In this document: positions 24,687-33,927 of the stretch, one piece after another | How the letters are laid out: each line of letters opens with the position of its first letter | Numbering within the stretch: the stretch's first letter is position 1 | Source: Actinomycetota bacterium | Lineage (GTDB): Bacteria; Actinomycetota; Acidimicrobiia; Acidimicrobiales; Acidimicrobilacustridaceae | Length of the DNA stretch: 46,756 nt | Reading direction: 5' to 3' | Assembly: GCA_026393455.1 (NCBI GenBank) | Contig: JAPLAE010000107.1 | Span: forward strand, 1 to 46,756 | Notes under the pieces: model-generated | Told to the model about the DNA's origin: nothing | The model's input: only the letters and a program-made list of their open reading frames with translations | The model's database searches: none | Program-made: the position numbers and the translations under genes

Positions 24687-26150
24687 TCAGTACCGGTAGT
24701 GATCAGACTTGAACGGGCCCGTAACTGGAAGGCCGAGGTACGACGCCTGCTCTTCGGTGAGCTTGGTGAGCCTCACACCCAGCGCATCGAGGTGAAGCAT
24801 TGCCACCTTCTCGTCGAGATGCTTGGGGAGCGTGTACACCTGCTTTTCGTAGGTTTCGTTGTGTCCGTAGAGCTCGATCTGTGCGATGACCTGATTCGAG
24901 AAACTGTTCGACATCACGAAGCTGGGGTGGCCAGTCGCACAGCCAAGGTTCATCAGACGACCTTCAGCGAGCACGATCACTGAGTGACCGTCGGGGAAGA
25001 CATATTCGTCGACCTGAGGCTTGATGTTTACTTTTTGTACATCACTCATCTTCTTGAGGCCAGCCATATCAATTTCGTTATCGAAGTGACCAATGTTGCT
25101 CACGATGGCTTGATGCTTCATCTTGGCCATGTGTTCGGCGGTGATGATGTTGAAGTTGCCTGTAGCTGTTACGTAGATATCAATCGTGTCGAGAACGTCT
25201 TCGAGGCGAGCTACCTGGTAGCCCTCCATCGCTGCTTGCAACGCACAGATCGGATCGATTTCGGTGATGATGACACGAGCGCCTTGGCCACGCAGTGAAG
25301 CTGCACAACCCTTGCCAACATCGCCATAACCACAAACGAGAGCAACCTTTCCGCCGATCATGACATCGGTCGCACGGTTAAGGCCGTCGATCAAACTGTG
25401 ACGACACCCATAAAGATTGTCGAACTTCGACTTTGTAACGGAGTCATTCACATTGATAGCGGGAAAGAGCAGTTGTCCTGCTTCTTGCATTTGGTAAAGA
25501 CGATGCACGCCTGTGGTGGTTTCTTCAGTGACACCCTTGATGCCTGCGGCAACTCCGTGCCAAAGCTCGGGCTCGTTCGCCACCGTGCGACGGAGAACAT
25601 CGAGAACAATCGCCCACTCTTCCGAATCATCCTCGGTGGTGTCGGGAACGATCCCTGTGCGCTCGTACTCCACTCCCTTATGCACGAGAAGTGTGGCGTC
25701 GCCACCATCGTCAAGAATCATGTTCGGACCGCCACCGTCAGGCCAGCGAAGGATCTGCTCGGTGCACCACCAGTACTCCTCAAGAGTTTCGCCCTTCCAA
25801 GCGAAAACAGGAACGCCAGTAGGTCGTTCAAGGGTCCCGGTCGGGCCGACAACGGTCGCAGCAGCGGCATGGTCTTGGGTCGAGAAGATGTTGCAGCTCA
25901 CCCAACGCACATCGGCGCCGAGGCACGTGAGTGTTTCGATAAGTACTGCGGTCTGGATCGTCATGTGCAACGAACCAGCAATACGCGCGCCGGCGAGGGG
26001 CTGACTGTCAGCAAACTCAGCGCGCAGCGACATCAGACCAGGCATTTCATGCTCGGCGAGTTGGATCTCCTTGCGGCCGAAGCCCGCAAGGGTGAGATCG
26101 GCAACTTTGTAATCAATGCCGGAATCAGAACGGTCAACGGTCAGAGTCAT
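24687..26150 (-). CDS. ahcY: S-adenosylhomocysteine hydrolase
   Basis: Cytosolic NAD-dependent enzyme of 487 aa that splits S-adenosylhomocysteine into homocysteine and adenosine, removing the product that inhibits methyltransferases. Diagnostic segments include [34 protein letters not shown] and the NAD-binding [12 protein letters not shown], and the protein ends with the family tail KSDHYRY. The insert around residues 150-185 (EGKG... [19 protein letters not shown] region) fits the longer bacterial form. The ATG at 26150 is chosen; an in-frame GTG at 26159 is possible. Upstream is a leader of about 150 nt with hairpins. Its partner methionine-cycle genes are not in the window. Confidence 0.97.
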   Translation of the reverse strand: MTLTVDRSDSGIDYKVADLTLAGFGRKEIQLAEHEMPGLMSLRAEFADSQPLAGARIAGSLHMTIQTAVLIETLTCLGADVRWVSCNIFSTQDHAAAATVVGPTGTLERPTGVPVFAWKGETLEEYWWCTEQILRWPDGGGPNMILDDGGDATLLVHKGVEYERTGIVPDTTEDDSEEWAIVLDVLRRTVANEPELWHGVAAGIKGVTEETTTGVHRLYQMQEAGQLLFPAINVNDSVTKSKFDNLYGCRHSLIDGLNRATDVMIGGKVALVCGYGDVGKGCAASLRGQGARVIITEIDPICALQAAMEGYQVARLEDVLDTIDIYVTATGNFNIITAEHMAKMKHQAIVSNIGHFDNEIDMAGLKKMSDVQKVNIKPQVDEYVFPDGHSVIVLAEGRLMNLGCATGHPSFVMSNSFSNQVIAQIELYGHNETYEKQVYTLPKHLDEKVAMLHLDALGVRLTKLTEEQASYLGLPVTGPFKSDHYRY

Positions 26151-26310
26151 ATGCAGCACTTTCTGTGCGGTCCGGGGAATCCGGTTAGGGGGTCATTCAA
26201 GAGGGAAATGTCGGACGCCGAAACCAAACCTCCGAAAGGAGATCAGCACAGTGACGACCGGTTGTGAGGCTGTGGCCCTCTGACCCTGCGTTCAGCCTGG
26301 TGCAAGTCTA
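26151..26310 (-). promoter_or_regulatory. ahcY leader region with hairpins
   Basis: This gap between the PGI/PMI stop and ahcY is larger than others in the run. A TAGACT box (26305-26310, minus) could be the -10. Downstream a GAGG/CCTC stem and a strong ATCTCC-TTTC-GGAGGT stem-loop (26228-26243) are visible. It does not fit the SAH riboswitch or SAM riboswitch patterns I know. Regulation through this leader is speculative. Confidence 0.3.
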
Positions 26311-26316
26311 GACGGC

Positions 26317-27354
26317 TCAGACGTCTCCGACGCGTGACGCAATCTCTGCCACGACCGGAACTGGGCCAGGGTCGACACCCTGTTCGACCGCAGCGTGGAG
26401 GGAAACGAATTGGCCAAGGAGTTCAAGGTCGAAGATCTGCGCCAAGAGTCCCTCGCCCGCGGCATTCGCAACATGCACCGCGCCGACGACCTCAACCAGC
26501 ACTTCTTCAACCTCGACGAGGCGGCTGGCAACTTGCGGGTGTTCGAAATCGTGTCGGAGCATAAATACTTGGAACACCTGACGAGTGACATCGCCGTCTT
26601 GGCCCCATCCGGCAATCTCGTCATGGGTGAGTTCGGGAACCTGATTCGCAAATGCCGCGACTTTTGCGTTCAGATTGAACTGCGATTTCCAGCAATCAGC
26701 GGCGACTCCGCCCGGACCGTTACCGCCGTAGATAATCGGAAATGTCCGGCCTAAACGACGCGCAAGGCGACGCGCAACGTTGTCCTCAGCAATGAGTTCA
26801 TTTCGTCGCACTGTGGTCTGGGAAATCGCGAGCTCGATCCATGCCTCGGCGCCCGGGTACAGGCCGAGTCGCTCAAGGAGTAGCAGAACAGGAACCGAAA
26901 GAGCACCGAGCGCTGCCCGCTCAACCGGGGCGTCGGGGATGACCGGCAAGTGAATAAGACCATTCGCCTTCGCCCACGCTTGGAGGGCTCCTCCCCCACT
27001 TACACAGACAACCGATGCGCCATCGGCAAGTGCATCGTGCGCAGCTTCACAGGTTTCGGCAGTGTCGCCATCGAACGAGAGAGCAACGACAAGCGTCGAT
27101 GCATCGACAAAATTGGGTACCCCATATCCACGGTGCACGACAATGGGGATCGAAATCGTTGGGCCAACGGCTTCGAGCACAATTGCGCCGGCCTGCCCAG
27201 CTGCTCCGGCTCCCAACAAAACAACGTTTGCGATGTCATCGTGGGCGGGTAGAGACACATTTTCCAATGCGAGCCGCGACGCGTCAAGCGCCCGTGCGAG
27301 TTGTTCAGGAAATGCCGCGGCTGCGTCGAACATCCCGAAGGTGTCAAGGATCAC
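26317..27354 (-). CDS. Bifunctional phosphoglucose/phosphomannose isomerase family (SIS domain)
   Basis: Protein of 345 aa with paired SIS sugar-phosphate folds, related to the dual-specificity isomerases that interconvert fructose-6-phosphate with glucose-6- or mannose-6-phosphate. Visible are the nucleotide-like loop VVLLGAGAAGQAG (44-56), VVALSFDGDTAETCEAA where family members have SxSGxT-E, VCVSGGGALQAWA, and the C-terminal NQVPELTHDEIAGW that carries the catalytic Glu/His region. SFDGDT in place of the common SYSGNT is a divergence worth noting. The start is a GTG at 27354 only 3 nt after the Trm112-like gene, with GAGGAG overlapping. With phosphomannomutase upstream it would feed GDP-mannose synthesis. 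Confidence 0.82.
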   Translation of the reverse strand: MILDTFGMFDAAAAFPEQLARALDASRLALENVSLPAHDDIANVVLLGAGAAGQAGAIVLEAVGPTISIPIVVHRGYGVPNFVDASTLVVALSFDGDTAETCEAAHDALADGASVVCVSGGGALQAWAKANGLIHLPVIPDAPVERAALGALSVPVLLLLERLGLYPGAEAWIELAISQTTVRRNELIAEDNVARRLARRLGRTFPIIYGGNGPGGVAADCWKSQFNLNAKVAAFANQVPELTHDEIAGWGQDGDVTRQVFQVFMLRHDFEHPQVASRLVEVEEVLVEVVGAVHVANAAGEGLLAQIFDLELLGQFVSLHAAVEQGVDPGPVPVVAEIASRVGDV

Positions 27355-27357
27355 TCC

Positions 27358-27594
27358 TCAGACCTCAAAGGTTGGCTTGACAGAGTTCGCTGATGCTTTC
27401 GCCATCAACTGCGCGTGTTCAGCATCGTCAATGACGCGAGCCTCATCGATGAGCATGATCGGGATGTCATTTCGAACTTCATACCCGCGCTGCAGACGAG
27501 GGTTGTAAAGAAGATTGTCGTCGGCGAAATACAGCAACGGTCCCTTGTCTTGAGGACAGGCCAGGATTTCGAGGAGTTGAGGATCAAGTGACAT
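27358..27594 (-). CDS. Trm112-like small protein
   Basis: Protein of 78 aa of the Trm112/YcaR family, small zinc-ribbon-like proteins that in other organisms activate methyltransferases. The opening LDPQLLEILACPQDKGPL and the later YEVRNDIPIMLIDEA are typical; only one Cys (13) remains of the zinc ligands. In actinobacteria such a gene is commonly placed between phosphomannomutase and PGI/PMI, as here. Its target is unknown. Confidence 0.87.
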   Translation of the reverse strand: MSLDPQLLEILACPQDKGPLLYFADDNLLYNPRLQRGYEVRNDIPIMLIDEARVIDDAEHAQLMAKASANSVKPTFEV

Positions 27595-27612
27595 AGGAGC
27601 TCCTTGGCTCTT

Positions 27613-29013
27613 TCAGCCGGCCGCTTCAGCGATGAGGGCACGGATCTCGGCAACGTGGCGAGCACAGGCTGCCCCGTCTGACGCCTCAAGATTGAGGCGA
27701 AGAAGTGGTTCGGTGTTCGAGGGACGCAGATTGAACCACCACGGATCGTCAGGATTCGCAGAGGCTCCCGTCGTGAGATCAATTGTCAATCCATCGAGAC
27801 GGTCTTGTTCGGCGGAAGCAAATCGCTCTGCAACAAATTCAATGACTGCAAGTGGATCGGGCACTTCAGTATTGAGTTCACCTGATGCAACGTAACGCTC
27901 GAATGGCTTGCGAAGTTCAGAAAGCTTCTGACCCGAAGCACACATGACTTCAAGCACTGCCATAGCGGCGATGATGCCCGAATCAGCACGATAATTGTCG
28001 CGGAAGTAGTAATGGCCAGAGTGTTCGCCACCGAAACACGCGCCCGTCTCGGCCATGACCTGCTTGATGTACGAATGGCCGACTCGCGTGCGCACCGGGG
28101 TGCCTCCGCGTTCGACAATGACCTCGGGCACGGCTTTTGAACAGATCAGGTTGTGAAGAACAATTTCACCTGGATGCTTTGTGAGCATCGAGTCGGCCAC
28201 GATCGCAGTGGTGAGTGAACCAGAGACGAGCTCGCCAGCATCGTCGACCAAGAAGACGCGATCAGCATCGCCATCGAATGCCAAGCCCACGTCGGCTCCA
28301 ACAGAGAGGACACGCTCTTGCAGATCGCGCAGATTTTCGGGCTGAATCGGATCGGCGGGATGATTCGGGAATGTTCCGTCAAGTTCACCATAGAGAACAT
28401 CGAGTGTGAATGGGAGATCAGCAAACACCGCAGGAGCAGTAAGCCCACCCATACCGTTTGCGGTGTCAGCGACGACGCTCAGCGGACGCAAGACGTTCGG
28501 ATCGATGAATGAGTGGACATGTGTCACGAAGATGCTCAGCGCGTCGTCGCGGGAAGAAACGCTCCCCTGCTTGTTGACAGGGTTGAGACCACTGACGGTC
28601 ATGTCGCGAATATCGAAAAGCCCTGTCTCGGCCCCAATGGGCTTCGCCCCAGCAAGACACAACTTCACGCCGTTGTACTGCGCCGGATTATGTGAGGCAG
28701 TGAGCATGGCTCCGGGCATATCAAAGCGACCGGCAGCAAAAAAGAGAAGATCGGTCGAAGCCAAACCAAGATGAACGACATCAAGACCTTGACCGGTCGC
28801 CCCTCGCGCAAATGCCTCAGCAAACTCTGGCCCTGATGGACGCATGTCGTGGGCGATGAGGATTGAGCCGGCACCCGTTGTGTCCGCGGCGAAACGCGCA
28901 AATGCTGCGCCAATGCGTTCCATGAGCGCAGCATCGAGTTGATCGGGAACAGTGCCGCGAATGTCGTACGCCTTGAAAATGGCATCCATGGCGACAGCAT
29001 CGTGGGGGGCCAT
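27613..29013 (-). CDS. manB: Phosphomannomutase/phosphoglucomutase
   Basis: Alpha-D-phosphohexomutase of 466 aa moving phosphate between C6 and C1 of mannose (or glucose), a step to GDP-mannose. The phosphoserine loop TASHNP is at 105-110 (Ser107), the Mg site DGDADR at 247-252 and the sugar-specificity loop GGEHSGH at 328-334, typical of dual PMM/PGM enzymes. RPSNTEPLLRLNLEA near the end forms the phosphate-binding site. The ATG at 29013 has AAGG 9 nt upstream. The ATG at 28989 (MDAIFKAYDIRG) matches the family N-terminus better but lacks a Shine-Dalgarno, so the start is uncertain by 8 residues. Gmd and Rmd, 15 kb away, would consume its downstream product. Confidence 0.93.
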   Translation of the reverse strand: MAPHDAVAMDAIFKAYDIRGTVPDQLDAALMERIGAAFARFAADTTGAGSILIAHDMRPSGPEFAEAFARGATGQGLDVVHLGLASTDLLFFAAGRFDMPGAMLTASHNPAQYNGVKLCLAGAKPIGAETGLFDIRDMTVSGLNPVNKQGSVSSRDDALSIFVTHVHSFIDPNVLRPLSVVADTANGMGGLTAPAVFADLPFTLDVLYGELDGTFPNHPADPIQPENLRDLQERVLSVGADVGLAFDGDADRVFLVDDAGELVSGSLTTAIVADSMLTKHPGEIVLHNLICSKAVPEVIVERGGTPVRTRVGHSYIKQVMAETGACFGGEHSGHYYFRDNYRADSGIIAAMAVLEVMCASGQKLSELRKPFERYVASGELNTEVPDPLAVIEFVAERFASAEQDRLDGLTIDLTTGASANPDDPWWFNLRPSNTEPLLRLNLEASDGAACARHVAEIRALIAEAAG

Positions 29014-29024
29014 GGGGTGCGACC

Positions 29025-29966
29025 TTAGTTGAGAGGGTCGCCCACTTCGGGGGTGGTGACGTCCTTCACAGTGCCAGTCACGAGAAGGTCATTGGCTGTG
29101 AGGTCGTAGCGACCCTCGACTGACCATCGCCGCACGCGCAGGAGATCACGAAGAAGCCGAAGCCCATCACGAGCCACCCGGACCGATGATCGTGAGGAGT
29201 TTTCAATCGTCACCGGAATTTCGGTCAAGGAAAGGTGGTAGCGCTCGATCAGATGGAAGACCTCAACATCGAACGCGAATCCATCGACCATTGTGTGCGA
29301 AAAAATAAGTCGTGCAACATCGGACCGGAAACCCTTGAGTCCACATTGCGTGTCCCGATAGCGCCCCAATAACACGGCCCTAGTGAGAAGGTTGATAACG
29401 CGCCCGCCGACTTCACGCAATCGTCGCGCCTTTACCAATGTCGTGGTGTCGGTATGACGACGACTTCCGACAACGACGTCCCAGCCTTCTTCGAGCAATT
29501 CAACAAGCGCAGGAATCTGTTCCGGTGAATAGGACAGATCCGCATCGGTAAAAACGATTGACCGCCCATTGGCGGCAAGCACACCGGTCCGTACCGCTGC
29601 ACCCTTTCCCAAGTTGGCGTCGTGCCGTACAACGAGGTCGGCCCCAGCCGAGCGCGCCGCAGCGGCCGTCCCATCAAACGAACCGTCATCGACGACAACG
29701 ATTTCGAGATCCGATCGCGAAACGAACGAAGCCAAGCCATCGCGTAACGACGAGATTGTTGAGGGAATCTGAGCTTCTTCATTGAACGCGGGCACAATGA
29801 CGCTGAGTCGAACGACTCCTGGGGCGGAAGGAAGCCCTCGTCTCCGACGGAGGTCAGAGCGGACCGATGAAAGGCCCCGCTGCCATCGCGAACCCAAGAT
29901 GGTCGCAACAGAACCCCCGACAACGGCGGCAGCAATAATTTCAACTCGCCGAGAGTTCACTCCCAT
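29025..29966 (-). CDS. GT2 glycosyltransferase, dolichyl-phosphate glucose/mannose synthase-like
   Basis: Predicted glycosyltransferase of 313 aa transferring a sugar from a nucleotide donor to polyprenyl phosphate at the inner face of the membrane. A hydrophobic segment lies at 9-26. The GT-A domain follows with LSVIVPAFNEEAQIPST, the VVDDGSFDGT motif, LGKGAAVRTG and the metal-binding DADLSY (DxD). DTQCGLKGFR and DGFAFDVEVFHLIERY are hallmarks of the dolichyl-phosphate glucosyltransferase subgroup. It overlaps the preceding GT-C-like gene by 10 nt, suggesting that it makes the lipid-linked sugar which that protein uses outside the membrane. The sugar is unknown. Confidence 0.9.
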   Translation of the reverse strand: MGVNSRRVEIIAAAVVGGSVATILGSRWQRGLSSVRSDLRRRRGLPSAPGVVRLSVIVPAFNEEAQIPSTISSLRDGLASFVSRSDLEIVVVDDGSFDGTAAAARSAGADLVVRHDANLGKGAAVRTGVLAANGRSIVFTDADLSYSPEQIPALVELLEEGWDVVVGSRRHTDTTTLVKARRLREVGGRVINLLTRAVLLGRYRDTQCGLKGFRSDVARLIFSHTMVDGFAFDVEVFHLIERYHLSLTEIPVTIENSSRSSVRVARDGLRLLRDLLRVRRWSVEGRYDLTANDLLVTGTVKDVTTPEVGDPLN

Positions 29967-32515
29967 TGAGGTTCCGACGATTGCGGTTCACTCGCGTTAG
30001 GAGAGTCTCCTAACGGCGAAATCGGGGTCTCGAGTTGTTCACCTTGCTCTTCGTGCGACTCATCAGTTACTTCCGAACGAGGCCGGCGCCATGGCATGGC
30101 ATCAGGCATCGCAATCGGACCGGCCCGCCACAGCAGCACGAGGCCAACCAACCCGAGAATCGTGATGAGCCAACCTGACCAATCGACCGTTGTCATACCG
30201 AAGTGCATCGACACATGGTTCGAGGTAGGCACGACCACCATCAGGTTCGGTCCGACTCGCCATGGACCCTGCGCACCTGAAACCTCCCAATTGGGGAAGT
30301 AGGAAACTTTTACGAGAATTGGTGTACCTGGTCGAGTGACATCAAACGAGATCGTGTCGGTTCCGGTCGCGATATTGGTAACCGCCATCGGAGTCGTAGG
30401 TGTCGCTGTTGGAGTCTCGCCTTGAGCGATTCGCTGCCAAGAATCCGGGCCACCCGCCGCCGGCCAAATGTTCCACGCGGTCGGGTCGAGATACCAAGGC
30501 GTAACGGCCCCAAGCCACTTCTTCGGCGCGATTCCGGTGAGTACTGCCGGATTGTTATCGAGCGGTTCGATCAACGGCGAGTCGGCAACCTCGAAAACAA
30601 CCCAAGGACCAGAAGCTGCAACCTGCTTCAGTGATGAGTTTTTCTGGCCGTAAGAAATCATCTGCTCGGTGATGGCCATGTAGTACTTCACCCCAAGCAT
30701 CTGAAGATGCTGAACACCAAGATCGAACTGCGTTTGGTCGGCTGGACCGGGCACGTACGGAAGGTCTCGTTGTGGATTCGAAGCCCCGTATGACAACTCG
30801 TCCTGATTCAGGAAGTGAAACGGCGTTGTTGCTGATGCTTCGAAATACAGACCTTCCATCGAACCGATGCAGCCATCAGTCCAGAACGGCAACAACATGA
30901 GGGCCATTGGCGTGCCATAACGATCGTGCTGTTCTTCGTGCTCCCACATCGCTCGACCACAACCGTTGCTTTGGCCAAGCCCACTCATCGTTTGCACGAT
31001 GTCGTGATATTCGGGATAGGCAGGCTTACCTTCATAACCACTGAAATTCCATCGTGCCCAGGACGGCACGAAACTCGACTCTTTGGTCGATAGAAACAGC
31101 CAGTGGTAGCGACCGTCAGCTCGCACTCCCCCAACATCGATCTTGATGGGCCCCAGCGCGATTGTGTCGGGCATCGCCCGAAGCGGCATGGCAAGAACAG
31201 TGATTCCGATCAACGCAGCAATCAGCGCAGTAGCGATTGTGACGGACCGTCGCGGAATATCGGGATCACGCGAAGTGAGAGACGCGATCGTTCGCCCAAG
31301 TTCAGCTACACCCAGCGCTGCGAGCAGATACAGGATCAAGAACCAGAACGGCAACAACCGCGCGTTCCACAGTTTTCCCTGCGGCAAAACCACGACGGCG
31401 ATCGCAGTGAGCGTACCCAACACCGTAAGGAATAATCCTCCGCGACGTTTCCACGCAAGCGACATCACGACACCCAACAATGCCAAGACGAGTACCCATT
31501 GAATTGGCGGTGAATTCACGAGTTGCGGATCGAGAATTTTGCGTTGGAAAAGAAGATCCACATAATTGGTCTTCTTCTCCCAGCCCATGTCGTTCATGTA
31601 TCCGGAACGTAAATAGAACGGCACCAGCCACCATGCAACGAGGGCAGCGCCAACAACGCCGGTGCATGCGAGCCACCACACTCGCTTCAGGAATCCAGGT
31701 TTCCGGGCTAGCGAAATGACCAGCCAGACGATCGCCCCACCGATGGCAAACAGGAAGGGGATCAGATGACAAAGCCCAGTGAGGGCGAGGAGGATTGGAG
31801 CGATAACTCGCTGTCGCCCCGTCTCAAGCCCCCTACCGACAACTCCGAGAAACAAAATCGCGAAACTTAGAGAGATAGAGAACGCGAATTCGCCAGCAAG
31901 GGTTGAAGCAATGTTCCCTCCATAGATCGAGAACGATCGATCGAAGAGGAAGGCCGTCGCGGCAACCGCAAATAACGGCGGCGCAGGAAACGGAAGCCGT
32001 GTCAGTCTCGCAAAGGCCCAGCACGCAATTGGTAACGTCAGGACACCGCTGATTGCAATGAGTTTGAACGCAATTCCGTACGGGATGACGAAACTTAAAA
32101 GTGCAATCGCAAGCGACGGGAGCACCATATAGAACTGATACGCAGGGAACCCCGCGTACCAATCTGGTGACCATCCAGTGAGTCGAAATGACGGCAGAAG
32201 GTGGTCGCGCATGTATGCAGGACCCCACACGTGTGCACCCATATCGCCGCCAGCCGGCGTCGACGAAGAGAAGACATCGCTCGGACTCAATTGCGTGAAG
32301 GTGAACAACACGCAGGCCGCGACGATCGCGAGCGTGATCCAGCTTTCCGGCCCCCAGCGACCTAATGATCGAAACGCACGGCCAAGCCCCTGCAACGCCT
32401 GGATTGAACGATTCGGAGGATCGATGGCTCGACCGAGGCCAGCAACAATCGGATCGTCTCGATCCACTTCAGCCAACGGTTGAACCGGCTTTGTAAAGAG
32501 ATCGTCCTCAGTCAT
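29957..32515 (-). CDS. Large GT-C-like membrane protein (PTPS-related/YfhO-like)
   Basis: Protein of 852 aa: about 55 cytoplasmic residues, a membrane domain of some 11-13 segments (about 57-460), a large extracytoplasmic domain, then a last membrane helix near 795-815 and a charged tail. The first loop after TM1 reads SSSTPAGGDMGAHVWGPAYMRDHLLP, and WSPDWYAGFPAYQFYMVLP follows. These match actinobacterial membrane proteins annotated as PTPS-related, which share the GT-C glycosyltransferase layout; the GGD motif may hold the catalytic Asp. It probably transfers a polyprenyl-phosphate-linked sugar to an envelope acceptor. Activity is inferred, not shown. It overlaps the GT2 gene downstream. 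Confidence 0.78.
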   Translation of the reverse strand: MTEDDLFTKPVQPLAEVDRDDPIVAGLGRAIDPPNRSIQALQGLGRAFRSLGRWGPESWITLAIVAACVLFTFTQLSPSDVFSSSTPAGGDMGAHVWGPAYMRDHLLPSFRLTGWSPDWYAGFPAYQFYMVLPSLAIALLSFVIPYGIAFKLIAISGVLTLPIACWAFARLTRLPFPAPPLFAVAATAFLFDRSFSIYGGNIASTLAGEFAFSISLSFAILFLGVVGRGLETGRQRVIAPILLALTGLCHLIPFLFAIGGAIVWLVISLARKPGFLKRVWWLACTGVVGAALVAWWLVPFYLRSGYMNDMGWEKKTNYVDLLFQRKILDPQLVNSPPIQWVLVLALLGVVMSLAWKRRGGLFLTVLGTLTAIAVVVLPQGKLWNARLLPFWFLILYLLAALGVAELGRTIASLTSRDPDIPRRSVTIATALIAALIGITVLAMPLRAMPDTIALGPIKIDVGGVRADGRYHWLFLSTKESSFVPSWARWNFSGYEGKPAYPEYHDIVQTMSGLGQSNGCGRAMWEHEEQHDRYGTPMALMLLPFWTDGCIGSMEGLYFEASATTPFHFLNQDELSYGASNPQRDLPYVPGPADQTQFDLGVQHLQMLGVKYYMAITEQMISYGQKNSSLKQVAASGPWVVFEVADSPLIEPLDNNPAVLTGIAPKKWLGAVTPWYLDPTAWNIWPAAGGPDSWQRIAQGETPTATPTTPMAVTNIATGTDTISFDVTRPGTPILVKVSYFPNWEVSGAQGPWRVGPNLMVVVPTSNHVSMHFGMTTVDWSGWLITILGLVGLVLLWRAGPIAMPDAMPWRRPRSEVTDESHEEQGEQLETPISPLGDSPNASEPQSSEPQWE

Positions 32516-32563
32516 GACCAGACCATGGTGACATCCGAACGAATGATTCGCCGGTCACCGGGC

Positions 32564-33577
32564 TCATGATGGACCGATATGAAAGAGAAGACCGGTTGCG
32601 GCTACCACGTTGAATCCAACATGCGCCCAGATTGAAGGTCCGATTCGGCCACTCCGCCACGCCATGAATCCGAGTACCACTCCGAACAGCAACAGCGCCG
32701 GGAATTGCAAGGGCTGCAGATGGGTTGCGGCAAAGAACGCAGCCGCAGCGAGGATCGCGGCCCATGGCCCGAGACGGCGCCCGAAAATACGCTGAGCCAT
32801 GCCGCGGAAGTAAATCTCCTCAGCAATTGGCGCCCCGATTCCGACAATGAGGAACACGAGAACAATTGACAGCGGATCAGTCGCTCGATCGGTGAGTTCA
32901 CGCGCCGCGGCCGAGACATCTTTGACCCCCAAGATCGGTCGCAATGCGAGGTACACGAGTGGAACAAGGATCAACTGGCAAGCAACGCCAACCGCCAAAC
33001 CGATCGGCGCGTCAACGAGTTTCATCCGAAGACCAAGGTCAGCGACTACACCCTTGCCCTTCTTGATGGCGAACCAAATTGGAGCGCCGCCAAGGCCGAG
33101 CCACAAAGGAATCTGCATAATCGCCGTCAGCCAGAGCGGTGGCGGTAGAGCAATCGAGAACATTTGCCCGGCAGCAAACTGACTACTGGCCTGCCCCACC
33201 GCGGCTCCGACACCGGCTGGAGTTGTGAAGTCGTACGTGGTCCGTGACTGCACGAGCGCGTACACCAATGAAGAAACGAGTTGAGCGCCGATAAAGATGA
33301 TGATGAGTGCGCCGGCCCCGTAGGCGTACTTCGATTTTCTAGGAGCGTCAGTTGCTACATCGTCGGCACCATCGTTCGAATTCGTCGTCGAATTGGTGCT
33401 CTTCGATGCCGGCGAACTACCACTGAGAAATCGCCGCGATCGTTTTGCAGACTCGGCAGCGACGGGAATCTTGCCTTTGGGAGTTCGCGGCCCTCCGGTT
33501 GGTCCGTTCGTACGCGACGACGGCGCTGGCCGTTTCGGTTCCGAAGAATTGTCTGCACTGTTACGAGGCTTGGCCAC
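32564..33577 (-). CDS. CPBP-family intramembrane metalloprotease
   Basis: Membrane protein of 337 aa with the CAAX-protease/bacteriocin-processing (CPBP, Abi) fold. The catalytic motifs EExxxR (Glu253, Glu254, Arg258), FxxxH (Phe282-His286) and HxxxN (His319-Asn323) are all present. Seven or so membrane segments follow a basic, Ser/Pro-rich, probably disordered N-terminus of about 75 residues. The frame stays open to 33844, but that extension would cross the divergent DUF3499 gene. The GTG at 33577 is preferred because a TAGCCT -10 box ends 7 nt before it. Substrate unknown. It heads the leftward glycan run, 48 bp before the GT-C gene. Confidence 0.87.
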   Translation of the reverse strand: MAKPRNSADNSSEPKRPAPSSRTNGPTGGPRTPKGKIPVAAESAKRSRRFLSGSSPASKSTNSTTNSNDGADDVATDAPRKSKYAYGAGALIIIFIGAQLVSSLVYALVQSRTTYDFTTPAGVGAAVGQASSQFAAGQMFSIALPPPLWLTAIMQIPLWLGLGGAPIWFAIKKGKGVVADLGLRMKLVDAPIGLAVGVACQLILVPLVYLALRPILGVKDVSAAARELTDRATDPLSIVLVFLIVGIGAPIAEEIYFRGMAQRIFGRRLGPWAAILAAAAFFAATHLQPLQFPALLLFGVVLGFMAWRSGRIGPSIWAHVGFNVVAATGLLFHIGPS

Positions 33578-33584
33578 GGCGGCG

Positions 33585-33590
33585 AGGCTA
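33585..33590 (-). promoter_or_regulatory. -10 box, leaderless start of CPBP protease
   Basis: TAGCCT on the minus strand ends 7 nt before the GTG at 33577. It fixes the start of the CPBP gene and is divergent from the DUF3499 promoter 40 bp away. Confidence 0.55.
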
Positions 33591-33627
33591 CCGGCCCGAG
33601 GTCCACGAGTTGAACGGTGACCGGGGA

Positions 33628-33633
33628 TAACGT
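33628..33633 (+). promoter_or_regulatory. -10 box, leaderless start of DUF3499 gene
   Basis: TAACGT ends 6 nt before the ATG at 33640; no Shine-Dalgarno is present. Confidence 0.5.
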
Positions 33634-33639
33634 TTGGAA

Positions 33640-33870
33640 ATGTCACGTTCGTGCGCTCGACCGGGGTGCGGCTCTCCGGCAACGGCCACATTTGACTACA
33701 ACTATGGCGATCAAACGGTGTTCCTCGACGTCCTCGCCGATGAAGCGCACCCAGCGAACTATGACGTCTGCCGTCGCCATGCAGATTCGATGACGGTGCC
33801 CAATGGCTGGACGCTCGTCGATAGTCGCCGTGGGCCTGCATCATTTGCTGGCCATCTCACCGCCCCGTAA
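33640..33870 (+). CDS. DUF3499 family protein
   Basis: Protein of 76 aa matching the actinobacterial DUF3499 family: MSRSCARPGCGSPATATF, then VFLDVLADEAHPANYDVC and MTVPNGWTLVD. Cys5, Cys10, Cys44 and His47 form a plausible zinc site (CX4C...CX2H). Function is unknown. In mycobacteria the homologue lies next to whiB2, fbiA-fbiB and pmmA, and the same kinds of genes surround it here. A TTG two codons upstream is rejected in favour of the ATG 6 nt after a -10 box. Confidence 0.88.
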   Translation: MSRSCARPGCGSPATATFDYNYGDQTVFLDVLADEAHPANYDVCRRHADSMTVPNGWTLVDSRRGPASFAGHLTAP

Positions 33871-33914
33871 ATCAGCGAGCGCTGGGCGCGATCGGGATTT
33901 CCCTAACCGGCCTC

Positions 33915-33920
33915 TAGGCT
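33915..33920 (+). promoter_or_regulatory. -10 box, leaderless start of ftsH
   Basis: TAGGCT ends 7 nt before the ATG at 33928; no Shine-Dalgarno lies between. Confidence 0.55.
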
Positions 33921-33927
33921 GCCAGCC

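Noticed and set aside
26151-26310. SAH or SAM riboswitch before ahcY
   Set aside because: I looked for the conserved SAH and SAM aptamer sequence blocks and did not find them.
33578-33844. 89-residue N-terminal extension of the CPBP protease
   Set aside because: It overlaps the whole upstream DUF3499 gene and promoter; a leaderless -10 supports GTG at 33577.
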